From Candidatus Poribacteria bacterium (GTDB taxonomy: Bacteria; Poribacteria; WGA-4E; WGA-3G), in contig JAGFCB010000232.1 in the NCBI GenBank assembly GCA_022394775.1, positions 1 through 35,016 on the forward strand: a stretch of 35,016 bases of DNA, read 5' to 3'. Under the pieces are notes generated by a model that was not told where the DNA came from, made no database searches, and saw only the letters and a program-made list of their open reading frames with translations. Positions 16,420 through 23,044 of this stretch are shown here, in pieces (within the stretch, counting starts at the first letter, position 1; each line of letters starts with the position of its first letter). The translations under genes and the position numbers were made by a program.

Positions 16420-17091
16420 GTGGCGAAAATTACACGAGAAGAATTTTTAAAATACTACGATTCAGCAGTTTACTCAGCCAAGTTGCGGGTTCCAAGATCG
16501 GGTCCCAACTTAGCTGTAAGAAATACCGCTCGCATCAATGACGCTGTTTCTTATGGACGGAATGTTTACGCGATTGCCTTAGATCTTTTAGTTGATAGGC
16601 GCGCTGCTAATTTGGTGCAGCATGAGGTGTTTTGTCGCACTGTAGAACAGACGCACAATTTTTCTGTGGCTGATGTGTGGAGCGGCAACGCGCGTTGGGA
16701 AGGCCTTCAAAACCTCACTATAGCTGCCGCAGTTGATATTTTGTGTTTACCTAAAGAAAATAACCCGCTATCGCGCCCATTGATTGGCGGCGCCCAATTG
16801 ATTGATGAGGTCAATAGCAAATGGTGGGGGATGTTGGCACTAACCTTACGACTTAGAGGTTTATTTGAATTTCAGGTAGGGTGTCTCACGGTTTTAAAAA
16901 AACCTATCCAAGAGATAGCGGAACGCCTTTCTAAGACAGAATCTGAAATTCAACCGCTGTACCAGACAACCCTCACGGAGATAAAGAACGCTATTGACCG
17001 ATGGACGCAAACCGAGATCTCAGCAGCAAACAAACACGTCACTGAAGTAGAGGGAATGAAAAACCATTACGATTACGGGAGGGAATTATGA
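16420..17091 (+). CDS. Unknown cytoplasmic protein with a possible C-terminal helix-turn-helix
   Basis: GTG 16420 opens a 223-residue frame (MAKITREEFLKYYD) behind a modest GAAGGGA site. There is no signal peptide or membrane segment. I do not recognise the N-terminal ~150 residues. Near residues 170-200 the stretch KKPIQEIAERLSKTESEIQPLY resembles a helix-turn-helix of the sigma region 4 or LuxR type (IxEIAxxLxxTxxxI), so nucleic acid binding is a fair guess. Its stop overlaps the next start in an ATGA arrangement (17088-17091), so it is translationally coupled to the degenerate MocA-like gene and lies in the same operon as the AAA+ activator. It may be a regulator or adaptor in that unit. 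Confidence 0.8.
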   Translation: MAKITREEFLKYYDSAVYSAKLRVPRSGPNLAVRNTARINDAVSYGRNVYAIALDLLVDRRAANLVQHEVFCRTVEQTHNFSVADVWSGNARWEGLQNLTIAAAVDILCLPKENNPLSRPLIGGAQLIDEVNSKWWGMLALTLRLRGLFEFQVGCLTVLKKPIQEIAERLSKTESEIQPLYQTTLTEIKNAIDRWTQTEISAANKHVTEVEGMKNHYDYGREL

Positions 17092-18233
17092 GGATCGGTG
17101 TCGTTTACTCTGGAGAACAGATACAACCGTGGCTGTTTCGCGCCTTGTATCCTGTTCAATTGCGTGTAAACTGCATCGCAAATTCCAGTACCATTCCCGA
17201 AAACCGTGCCCGTGTTGAGGAGTTCGCCTCATTTTTCGAGTGTGATTTCTTTGAGAGTCCTGAAGAAATGTTCAATACAACGCATCCGAAATTAGATGGC
17301 GTTATCATTGTCTCAGACGAGAAGGCAAGTATGCCGCGTGTCCAACTGATTGAATCTGCACTTGCTGCAGGTATCCATGTCTTGTCTCCGACCCCTCCTA
17401 ACTCTTTAGAAGAGGGGCTCCACCTTGCTGCAGCATCTGAAAGATATAACCGGCTTGTTATGACAGGCACACGGTTCATATTTGGCAGGTGTGTTCAGGA
17501 AATCTTACGTATTGTCAGTGGTTCCGGTTTTGGAATTATTCAAGACATGCGGTTTTTGCTCGGAATAGGACGCGTGCCGTATTTAAACGACTTGTTGAAG
17601 TTTGGGGATTCACATTTCCAGATTGTCTTTGAGATAGTCCGGCGACTCTTTGTGGAGTATACAGTGCTGCCTGAAGAGGTGACCGTAATGGCTTCCAGAA
17701 ATGGGGCACCGAACCTCGCGTGCACTATTAGATTTCCGCAGGGGGCGCTTTGTACGTTCTGCCAAACTTCCAATCGTCAGTGGGGAAACGACTCGTATCA
17801 TAAAATTGAAATTACTGGAGGTGCCTCTTACATCTGGAGCGATCTTCAGACGTGGAAGTGCTTCTCTCAGGAGAACACTTTCAGGATGGGCAGCGGAGAT
17901 GAGGAAATTTCGGCGAATGTCCAAGGTGCTTCTGGTCAGCTTAAGGAGTTCTGTTTAGCTATTGAAAGCAATCGCGAACCTTATGCGGGCACACTCCGGA
18001 GTACTTTGCCTGCGCTGTGGTTCCGAGAGAGATTACAAGACTGTATTGAACGTGGACAGACGAGTTTGAAACTGAGTGAGATTCGTGTTAACTCGGAGGC
18101 GGAGATCCAACGGCTGACATCTCAGCTCGATGTTGATCCGCAGAATAGAGAATACCGACGCGAGAAGGCACTGCTCTTAGGAGAACGAGGTGATTTCTCC
18201 TTAGCACTTGCCGAGTACCATCAAATCCTATAA
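17088..18233 (+). CDS. Degenerate Gfo/Idh/MocA-like protein with C-terminal TPR-like tail
   Basis: The 381-residue protein aligns over its length with Gfo/Idh/MocA oxidoreductases (MRIGVVYSGE... start, LDGVIIVSDEKASMPRVQLIESALAAGIHVL, the central beta-sheet domain), but the key positions are altered. The nucleotide loop GxGxxG is replaced by YSGEQI, and the catalytic EKP by TPP at residues 102-104. The usual HxxD of the C-terminal domain is represented only by DSHFQIVFEIV. The last ~50 residues (DVDPQNREYRREKALLLGERGDFSLALAEYHQIL) look like one and a half tetratricopeptide repeats. Loss of catalysis plus a protein-binding tail suggests a sensor or scaffold rather than an enzyme. It overlaps the upstream gene by 4 bases and is 33 bases from the activator gene. 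Confidence 0.8.
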   Translation: MRIGVVYSGEQIQPWLFRALYPVQLRVNCIANSSTIPENRARVEEFASFFECDFFESPEEMFNTTHPKLDGVIIVSDEKASMPRVQLIESALAAGIHVLSPTPPNSLEEGLHLAAASERYNRLVMTGTRFIFGRCVQEILRIVSGSGFGIIQDMRFLLGIGRVPYLNDLLKFGDSHFQIVFEIVRRLFVEYTVLPEEVTVMASRNGAPNLACTIRFPQGALCTFCQTSNRQWGNDSYHKIEITGGASYIWSDLQTWKCFSQENTFRMGSGDEEISANVQGASGQLKEFCLAIESNREPYAGTLRSTLPALWFRERLQDCIERGQTSLKLSEIRVNSEAEIQRLTSQLDVDPQNREYRREKALLLGERGDFSLALAEYHQIL

Positions 18234-18266
18234 AGGTGATTTTCATCAAAAAGCAAGGAAAATAAA

Positions 18267-19361
18267 ATGAATGGGAAAACTGCGACTCAGATACAGAACG
18301 TTACAAGGAATGTTATCGGCGAATCGGCGCAGATGCAAGCGGTCTTTCAATCCGTAAATTTAGTTGCGCCTACGGAAGCAACTGTCCTCATCACGGGTGA
18401 AACAGGTGTTGGTAAAGAAGTCATCGCGCAAGCCATTCATGACAATAGCCCGCGTAGAAATGAGCCGTTCAAAGTCATCAACTGTGGGGCGTTTTCGCCA
18501 GAACTCATTCAAAGCGAACTCTTTGGACATGAAGCAGGGGCTTTTACGACTGCTATTCGGAAGCATCGCGGTATATTTGAACAAGCCAACGGCGGGACCT
18601 TGTTCTTGGATGAAGTCAGCGAGATGTCGCCTGAAGTCCAAGTGAAATTTCTACGGGTACTGGAGCAGCAAGAATTTTCACCGATCGGTGGCGAAGAAAT
18701 CATTGAGGTTGATGTCCGAGTGGTCGCTGCAACAAACAAAAACCTTAAAACCGCGGTTACAAGAAGAAAATTTAGGGAAGATCTCTACTATCGACTTAAC
18801 CTCTTTCGGATTCAGATTCCGCCGCTCCGTAGTAGGCGTTCAGATATCGCGCCCTTGGCGCATGATTTTGTCTCCCAATTAAGCGAAAGTTACAATAAAT
18901 TAATCACCGATATAGCCCCGGAGGCGATTAAATACCTTCAAAGGATCAATTGGTACGGTAACGTTCGAGAGCTCAGAAATGTAATAGAAACCGCCCTTAT
19001 CTTTGCAAAAGGCAAAGAATTGCGAAAAGAAGATGTCGAAGTAGCCGTGGAAAACCTAAATGAACCTAATGAAAACTCGGATACTGATTCAGAAGTGTTT
19101 AGAGATTCATTCTCTGATGAAGTCGGTCCTTCACAAGAACAAGAATCTAATGGGGAGCCGCACATAACACCTGAAGATGTTAGCGGTAAATTATTGGAAC
19201 TCGTCCAGACCGGAACCATGTCTGAGATAACCTCTTATATTAGCTTTATGCGGTATGAGGCGGAAATTCCGCATTACACCAAACAGGAAATTGCCGAACG
19301 GCTCCAAATATCTGTGCCGACCTTGGACAAATATCGCGCATTGGCTGAGGAAGATAGCTAA
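18267..19361 (+). CDS. Sigma-54-type AAA+ transcriptional activator with a GAFTTA loop
   Basis: The 364-residue protein starts almost directly with the AAA+ domain (about 20 residues before it), like PspF, and lacks a receiver, GAF or PAS domain. Walker A is GETGVGKE (44-51), Walker B LFLDE (D115, E116), and the arginine-finger region is KFREDLYYRLNLFRIQIPPLRSR. The sigma-54 contact loop, normally GAFTGA, reads GAFTTA at residues 91-96 (Thr95 for Gly). After the AAA+ core comes an acidic linker (~265-310), then TKQEIAERLQISVPTLDKYRAL, a helix-turn-helix unlike the usual Fis type. Such activators hydrolyse ATP to open promoters held by sigma-54 RNA polymerase. With no sensor domain, control probably comes from a partner, plausibly the two genes just upstream. 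A consensus sigma-54 promoter lies 340 bases downstream. Confidence 0.9.
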   Translation: MNGKTATQIQNVTRNVIGESAQMQAVFQSVNLVAPTEATVLITGETGVGKEVIAQAIHDNSPRRNEPFKVINCGAFSPELIQSELFGHEAGAFTTAIRKHRGIFEQANGGTLFLDEVSEMSPEVQVKFLRVLEQQEFSPIGGEEIIEVDVRVVAATNKNLKTAVTRRKFREDLYYRLNLFRIQIPPLRSRRSDIAPLAHDFVSQLSESYNKLITDIAPEAIKYLQRINWYGNVRELRNVIETALIFAKGKELRKEDVEVAVENLNEPNENSDTDSEVFRDSFSDEVGPSQEQESNGEPHITPEDVSGKLLELVQTGTMSEITSYISFMRYEAEIPHYTKQEIAERLQISVPTLDKYRALAEEDS

Positions 19362-19511
19362 AAAAGCCGATGTATTCCCGAAAACTCACCATTTACCTTC
19401 CCTCTACTTACTAAGTTTGTAGAACCCTGCGAATTCACATATCCGTTGATCAATATCAATATACCTACCTGAGACCCTAATTTTTTTTAATCCGTCCTCA
19501 CTTTGGGACAA

Positions 19512-19563
19512 CCAAAATTTTTTGTCTACACAAAAAATTTGGCACGCGTCACAAAAATTTTTG
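19512..19563. promoter_or_regulatory. Two A/T-rich dyads, candidate activator binding sites
   Basis: CCAAAATTTTTTG (19512-19524) faces CAAAAAATTTGG (19531-19542) with one bulged base, and CAAAAATTTTTG (19552-19563) is a perfect 12-bp palindrome. Their centres are about 30 bp apart (three helical turns) and lie roughly 170-200 bp upstream of the start predicted from the sigma-54 promoter at 19701. That is the normal position for enhancer sites of sigma-54 activators. The first dyad could alternatively terminate the 18267 gene. Confidence 0.45.
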
Positions 19564-19700
19564 CATCCTTACACGACTTAGCGAAACGGGATCTCATTGG
19601 GTTTAGAATTCAATAGGATGTTGGAACCCCTGATTTTACAAGGGTGTATCATATCTCAACCCGTAGCGCGCACAATGACAAATCAGAGGATTGTGAGAGT

Positions 19701-19716
19701 TGGCACGGTTTTTGCA
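19701..19716 (+). promoter_or_regulatory. Consensus sigma-54 (-24/-12) promoter
   Basis: TGGCACGGTTTTTGCA matches the TGGCACG-N4-TTGCA consensus at every defined position, with GG at 19702-19703 and GC at 19714-19715 and the required 10 bases between them. Transcription would start near 19727. The next gene is at 19991, so the transcript has a leader of about 260 bases or is itself a small RNA. Confidence 0.75.
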
Positions 19717-19930
19717 ACACTAACGAAATTCCATCGCAGGAAATGCGCGAAAGAGATTGGATGGCGATGTGGGTTCGCACAAAAATCGGGTTAAGATAAA
19801 AAAAATTTGCATTTTATTTTTTTTTGATGGTGAGTACTATTTTGCAGTGGTTTGCTGCGTACTATTTTCGTTGGCAATGCGCTGTACTCGCCCAAATGAG
19901 ACGGGCATTATTGCGCGTTGTGTAAGTCTT

Positions 19931-19972
19931 ATCGAACCCACATAATGTTTAATCGAACCCACATGATGTTTA
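19931..19972. repeat. 21-bp direct tandem repeat upstream of the 19991 gene
   Basis: The 21-base unit beginning ATCGAACCCACAT and ending TGTTTA occurs twice in immediate succession (19931-19951 and 19952-19972) with one difference (A/G). It ends about 18 bases before the ATG at 19991 and abuts the ribosome binding site. Two turns of helix per unit would suit a dimeric regulator; a replication-slippage duplication is the simpler alternative. Confidence 0.7.
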
Positions 19973-19990
19973 TATAAAGGAGAAAATCTG

Positions 19991-20671
19991 ATGAAAATCC
20001 TTAGATGTCTTTCTATTTGTGTTCAAATCTGTGTTCTTGCCATAATTCTCAGTGGTGCAGCGGGTGGAGGTGATTGTAATGCGGATTTTGGAGGTGAAGA
20101 ACCGTCCGAGGCAGATGCCGCGTTTGTGGAGGCGGATCCTCCAAGCGGTGACTTTGCTGCAAATGGTAGAATCACCGTTACCTTTGACGACAATCCCGGC
20201 GATGTAACCGTGGGACCGGAAGGTATTGTCGCGGGTTCTGGTAAAACCCGTACAATTGTCGGACCGTTCACACCGGGTGCTTTGAAACTCACCCTATTCT
20301 GGACAAATGGTGATGGCAGCCATACGCTCACCTACAACATCATCGCAGTGGATACCACAGCGCCGATCCTCACTGGTGGAACTGTCAAAGATGGCGAGGA
20401 AGATGTTGATTACGAGGCAATCAATGAGGGCAAAACTATTAAAGTTACCTTCAGTGAAGAGGTTTCAGGTAACATTACGCTGCAGACTGAAGGCGGCGAC
20501 GACATCGGCTGGATCGGCAAAGTTGATGGGACGGAAGGCACGCTTGAATTGGTCGTAGGTGGTAAAGAGATTGACCCCAAGACAACTTATGTTATCAAAG
20601 GTAAAATCACAGACGCTGCTGGTAACGAAACCGAAGTCAGCATAAGCTTCACTACCAAAGATAAAGCGTAA
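19991..20671 (+). CDS. Secreted Ig-like (SbsA/Big_5-type) domain protein
   Basis: ATG 19991 follows AAAGGAGAAAATCTG. The 226-residue protein begins with a signal sequence (LSICVQICVLAIILSGAAGG). A Cys at about residue 29 (GGGDC) makes a lipoprotein possible, but the lipobox is poor. The region to ~120 forms one beta-rich domain (PPSGDFAANGRITVTFDDNPGDVTVG). Residues ~125-222 form a Big_5/SbsA-like Ig domain with the typical IKVTFSEEVSGNITLQ, LDPKTTYVIKG-like and DAAGNETEVSISFTT segments. Such domains are spacers or adhesion modules on the cell surface. It is the first gene after the sigma-54 promoter at 19701 and could be the activator's target. Confidence 0.82.
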   Translation: MKILRCLSICVQICVLAIILSGAAGGGDCNADFGGEEPSEADAAFVEADPPSGDFAANGRITVTFDDNPGDVTVGPEGIVAGSGKTRTIVGPFTPGALKLTLFWTNGDGSHTLTYNIIAVDTTAPILTGGTVKDGEEDVDYEAINEGKTIKVTFSEEVSGNITLQTEGGDDIGWIGKVDGTEGTLELVVGGKEIDPKTTYVIKGKITDAAGNETEVSISFTTKDKA

Positions 20672-21136
20672 AGGCAGGGCTATTTAGTTCTCGACTTTTT
20701 CGTCCAATTTTGGACACCTCCGGGCCCGGTAGGTGCAGTCTTGCTGCGTACTCGCCCAAATGCGACCTGCATTCTTACGGGAACACCCGAGCAAAAGCAC
20801 TGCATCGGATCCTGAAAAAAGGACGAGAAATTCTATAATTTCTTAAAACTGAATGGCTCTGGTAGTGTGTATGGAAATAATTTGTTTTTTTTCTCTGAAT
20901 ATCGTACAATCTTACAGTTAGATATAGACTTTAATGATTTTTGTCTTAAAAAAATAAAAATTGACTTAATAAAACTATATCAGGATTACGCAAATCAAAT
21001 AGTGAATCCGAAAAATAAAGTAAAGTTATTTTGAATAAATGAATTACGAACGCCACTCGATTGACTACATCTGGTACTGAATTCCTGTCCGAAGCAAGGA
21101 TTCAGGAAGGAAAACGTAGGTCTGAACCGAAAAAGC
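20672..21136 (+). other. 465-base non-coding region with repeat element
   Basis: It starts with a palindrome GTCCAATTTTGGAC (20702-20715), which may help end the 19991 transcript, and holds the 42-bp repeat at 20720-20761. The rest (20830-21060) is very A/T-rich, with a lone TTGACT near 20957 but no good -10 box. I see no gene. Confidence 0.55.
20720..20761 (+). repeat. Dispersed 42-bp repeat, copy A
   Basis: The stretch starting CCGGGCCCGGTAGGTGC and ending CTCGCCCAAAT is about 80% identical to the reverse complement of 22818-22859. Its TACTCGCCCAAATG end also recurs at 19884-19897. This marks a family of intergenic repeats with at least three members in 3 kb. Confidence 0.65.
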
Positions 21137-21832
21137 GTGATCTCAATCCTAATGGCTGTCACACTCGTCACATCACTCGTCTTTATGAGCTGTGGCGCGT
21201 TTGACGATAACAGTCAACCAGAAATTGAACCGATAACCGATAAAACGGTTGACGCGGGCGGTAACAGATCTGTCAACATCTACATCACTGATGCCGATGT
21301 TGACGACACGCATACTATTAGGGCATTTTCTGACGATACAAGTATTGCGACTGTTTCTGTTAAGGCGGATTCGCTTACGATCACAGGTGTAGCAGTGGGG
21401 ACGACAACAATCACAGTCTCTGCCACCGATGACAGCGGACAGGATAACGCAGCGGCGACACCTGTGACATTTGCGGTTACAGTCAACCCACCCCCTCCAC
21501 AGGTAACAATCGGGTTTGGGGGCAACCGATCCCCATCAGACCTTATTGACAAAGGGGTTTGTGCTGTTGGAATGACGTTGAAACCGGGCGAAAGTTGTAG
21601 TTACGATAGCAATAACCCGTTTGCAGAAATCATCTTTTTTGTGCTTCCGGATGGCAGTGTGTGTCGAGAACAAGTGCCTATCCTTAGAGGTCAAGAGATA
21701 CCCGAACAGCTCCGTCCCCGCAACTTGAAGTTTTGTGTCGAGTGGGATATAGAGCAAGACGACTTTTTCGGGACAAGTTTCGCCGCCAGCAAAAACCTCG
21801 ATGGAAGTTGGACTATTAGAAATGTTCCGTAG
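21137..21832 (+). CDS. Probable lipoprotein with Ig-like domain and a CxVG module
   Basis: The 231-residue frame is taken from GTG 21137; ATG 21152 is also possible. The N-terminus (LMAVTLVTSLVFMSCGAFDD) is a signal sequence ending in a Cys that could be lipidated. Residues ~32-118 form a cadherin/BIG-like sandwich (ITDKTVDAGGNRSVNIYITDADVDDTHTIRA...ISVSATDDSG), followed by a proline hinge. Residues ~138-231 form a second domain starting CAVGMTLKPGESCSYD and ending DGSWTIRNVP. The same module occurs twice in the 23045 protein (CKVGDTLAPGESCTYPG; CKVGDILKPGQSCAYPG). The DNA before the start (CTGAACCGAAAAA) matches that of the 34886 gene's coding start, so the true N-terminus may once have lain about 20 bases upstream. 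Confidence 0.75.
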   Translation: MISILMAVTLVTSLVFMSCGAFDDNSQPEIEPITDKTVDAGGNRSVNIYITDADVDDTHTIRAFSDDTSIATVSVKADSLTITGVAVGTTTITVSATDDSGQDNAAATPVTFAVTVNPPPPQVTIGFGGNRSPSDLIDKGVCAVGMTLKPGESCSYDSNNPFAEIIFFVLPDGSVCREQVPILRGQEIPEQLRPRNLKFCVEWDIEQDDFFGTSFAASKNLDGSWTIRNVP

Positions 21833-21853
21833 TTGCAGCACTAAATATTTGTA

Positions 21854-21880
21854 GCATAGGAAACTGTTGGTTTCCTGTGC
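21854..21880. repeat. Hairpin of a GTAGCATAGG-type intergenic repeat
   Basis: GCATAGGAAAC (21854-21864) and GTTTCCTGTGC (21870-21880) pair over 11 positions, one of them G-T. The 12-mer TTGTAGCATAGG at 21849-21860 recurs at 22555-22566. No T-run follows, so it is more likely a dispersed repeat than a classic terminator. Confidence 0.5.
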
Positions 21881-22009
21881 CATAGGGGTTTCGGAGTTCG
21901 GGATATCTATAAGGAATTAGGGAATCCACTATAATGTATCAGGCGCAGCAACTGCCTTCATGCCTGTACAAATAGGGTAAAACCGAGATTACTGAGAAGG
22001 GGATATCTC

Positions 22010-22524
22010 ATGAAAACTAAATTATTTTCGGTTTTTTTCCTGCTATTTTTTCTTTTAACCTTGGTTTCCAAAACTGCTGCAGCACAAAAGGCAACCACTG
22101 TGGCACTTGAGGCAAAAGCCGCTGCAGAGCAGGATGCAAGTAAGGACACTAACGAACCGTTATGGTTTTGTATAGGTACTCCTTTGCCTTTCGCTTTTGT
22201 TTATGCTTGTGGTGGTGGATTGATGATACTAAACCCCTCGGAGTTCACAGGTGGGATTATCGACCTTGGAGAAAATGGAGCACGTGTGGTCGGTTTTGCT
22301 TCTTTAGCACTTAGTGCTTCTTGTATTGGTATTGTTGGTCGGGGTATCTTTGCTGAGAAAACTCCGCCTGCCGACAGACTTATCGGAAATCGCCTGAATA
22401 TGTTGAGTCTTATCTCAATGCCTACAAAAGAAAAGTGCGTACGTTACGGGGTACATCAACAGTAGCAGGAGGTGGCGTAGCGTGTCTTTCCTTTTTAGCC
22501 TTAGTGTTAGTGGGTACTGATTAA
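22010..22524 (+). pseudogene. Membrane protein gene broken by a single-base frameshift
   Basis: The first frame (22010-22465, 151 residues) starts MKTKLFSVFFLLFFLL, a signal peptide ending near TAAAQ, followed by hydrophobic segments (IGTPLPFAFVYACGGGLMIL; GFASLALSASCIGIVG). After PPADRLIG at about 22388 the frame yields NRLNMLSLISMP, which is unlike the rest. Moving back one base from about 22390 gives KSPEYVESYLNAYKRKV, then TLRGTSTVAGGGVACLSFL and stop at 22522-22524. The joined protein (about 171 residues, with a C-terminal membrane helix) reads naturally as PPADRLIGKSPEYV..., so one A appears to be missing from GGAAATCG. This is either a real recent mutation or a sequencing error. I know no function for the family; the layout is of a small envelope protein. 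Confidence 0.7.
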
Positions 22525-22817
22525 CAAGAGTGACAACGGTTTTTTAATCCAGACTTGTAGCATAGGCTGTATGAAGATTAACTATAGTGACCTGAAAAAA
22601 TAATGAGACACACTTTGAAAAACGGGCGAGGGGACCTTAGAAGAAACACCCAAGCAAAAACCCCCTACGAACAGTCTTCTGTTAAAGGAAAAGTGTCTGA
22701 TTAATTGTTGATTTTACTATAAATATTTCGGTAATTTTGGGATGATGCCCGGTGCGGTTCGGAATGCACTTCGCAAATGTAAGACTAAGACAAATTTTGC
22801 CGCGTGTGGGAAACCAA

Positions 22818-22859
22818 ATTTGGGCGTGTCCGCCGCAAAACCGCACCTACCGGGTCCGG
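22818..22859 (-). repeat. Dispersed 42-bp repeat, copy B (inverted)
   Basis: Reverse complement of the copy at 20720-20761 with about eight differences: CCGGACCCGGTAGGTGC...ACGCCCAAAT. Together with 22748-22759 it forms the right arm of an imperfect palindrome of about 110 bases, the size of a MITE or REP-doublet. Confidence 0.65.
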
Positions 22860-22957
22860 GGAAATTTGGAATGACCGAATTAAATTCTTAAACTTCATTC
22901 AGTTTGCGCAATGTTCATTGTCTGAAGCAGGATGAGAGGAAGTAAACGCACTGAAAG

Positions 22958-23003
22958 CTGATGACTCTAAGGACTTATGATATTTATTTTCAGAAGTGAT
23001 ATT
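22958..23003 (+). promoter_or_regulatory. Upstream block shared with the 34327 gene (candidate promoter)
   Basis: CTGATGACTCTAA, then ATATTTATTTTCAGAAGTG and GATATT as a possible -10 box, match 34255-34306 nearly base for base apart from a small spacing change. Both precede secreted-protein genes, so this is probably a conserved promoter or regulator site. Confidence 0.5.
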
Positions 23004-23044
23004 GGGTTGTCTATCGCAAGAGGAATCAGCAAAAGGAGTTCACG

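Larger units (their letters stand above)
19362..19990 (+). other. 629-base non-coding regulatory region
   Basis: I see no convincing gene here: two short open frames at 19597-19794 and 19757-19945 lack ribosome binding sites and have odd composition. The stretch contains two A/T-rich dyads (19512-19563), a sigma-54 promoter (19701-19716), an A-run/T-run pair around 19797-19825 that could end a short transcript, a segment with TACTCGCCCAAATG (19884-19897) shared with a repeat at 20749, and a tandem repeat right before the 19991 gene. Confidence 0.6.
22525..23044 (+). other. 520-base non-coding region upstream of the giant gene
   Basis: No gene is visible. It holds a second TTGTAGCATAGG (22555-22566), the inverted copy of the 42-bp repeat at 22818-22859 within a longer palindromic element (CCCGGTGCGGTT at 22748-22759 facing AACCGCACCTACCGGG at 22839-22854), the promoter-like block 22958-23003 and the ribosome binding site AAAAGGAG at 23031-23038. 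Confidence 0.55.

Noticed and set aside
19541..19567. A second sigma-54 promoter (TGGCACG ... TTTTTGCA)
   Set aside because: The distance between the GG and GC elements is far more than the required 10 bases.
19597..19945. Two overlapping open frames of 62-65 residues
   Set aside because: No ribosome binding sites, they overlap the sigma-54 promoter and low-complexity A/T runs, and the translations look random.
22383..22392. Programmed ribosomal frameshift in the 22010 gene
   Set aside because: CGGAAATCG is not a slippery heptamer and no stimulatory structure is evident; a one-base deletion is simpler.
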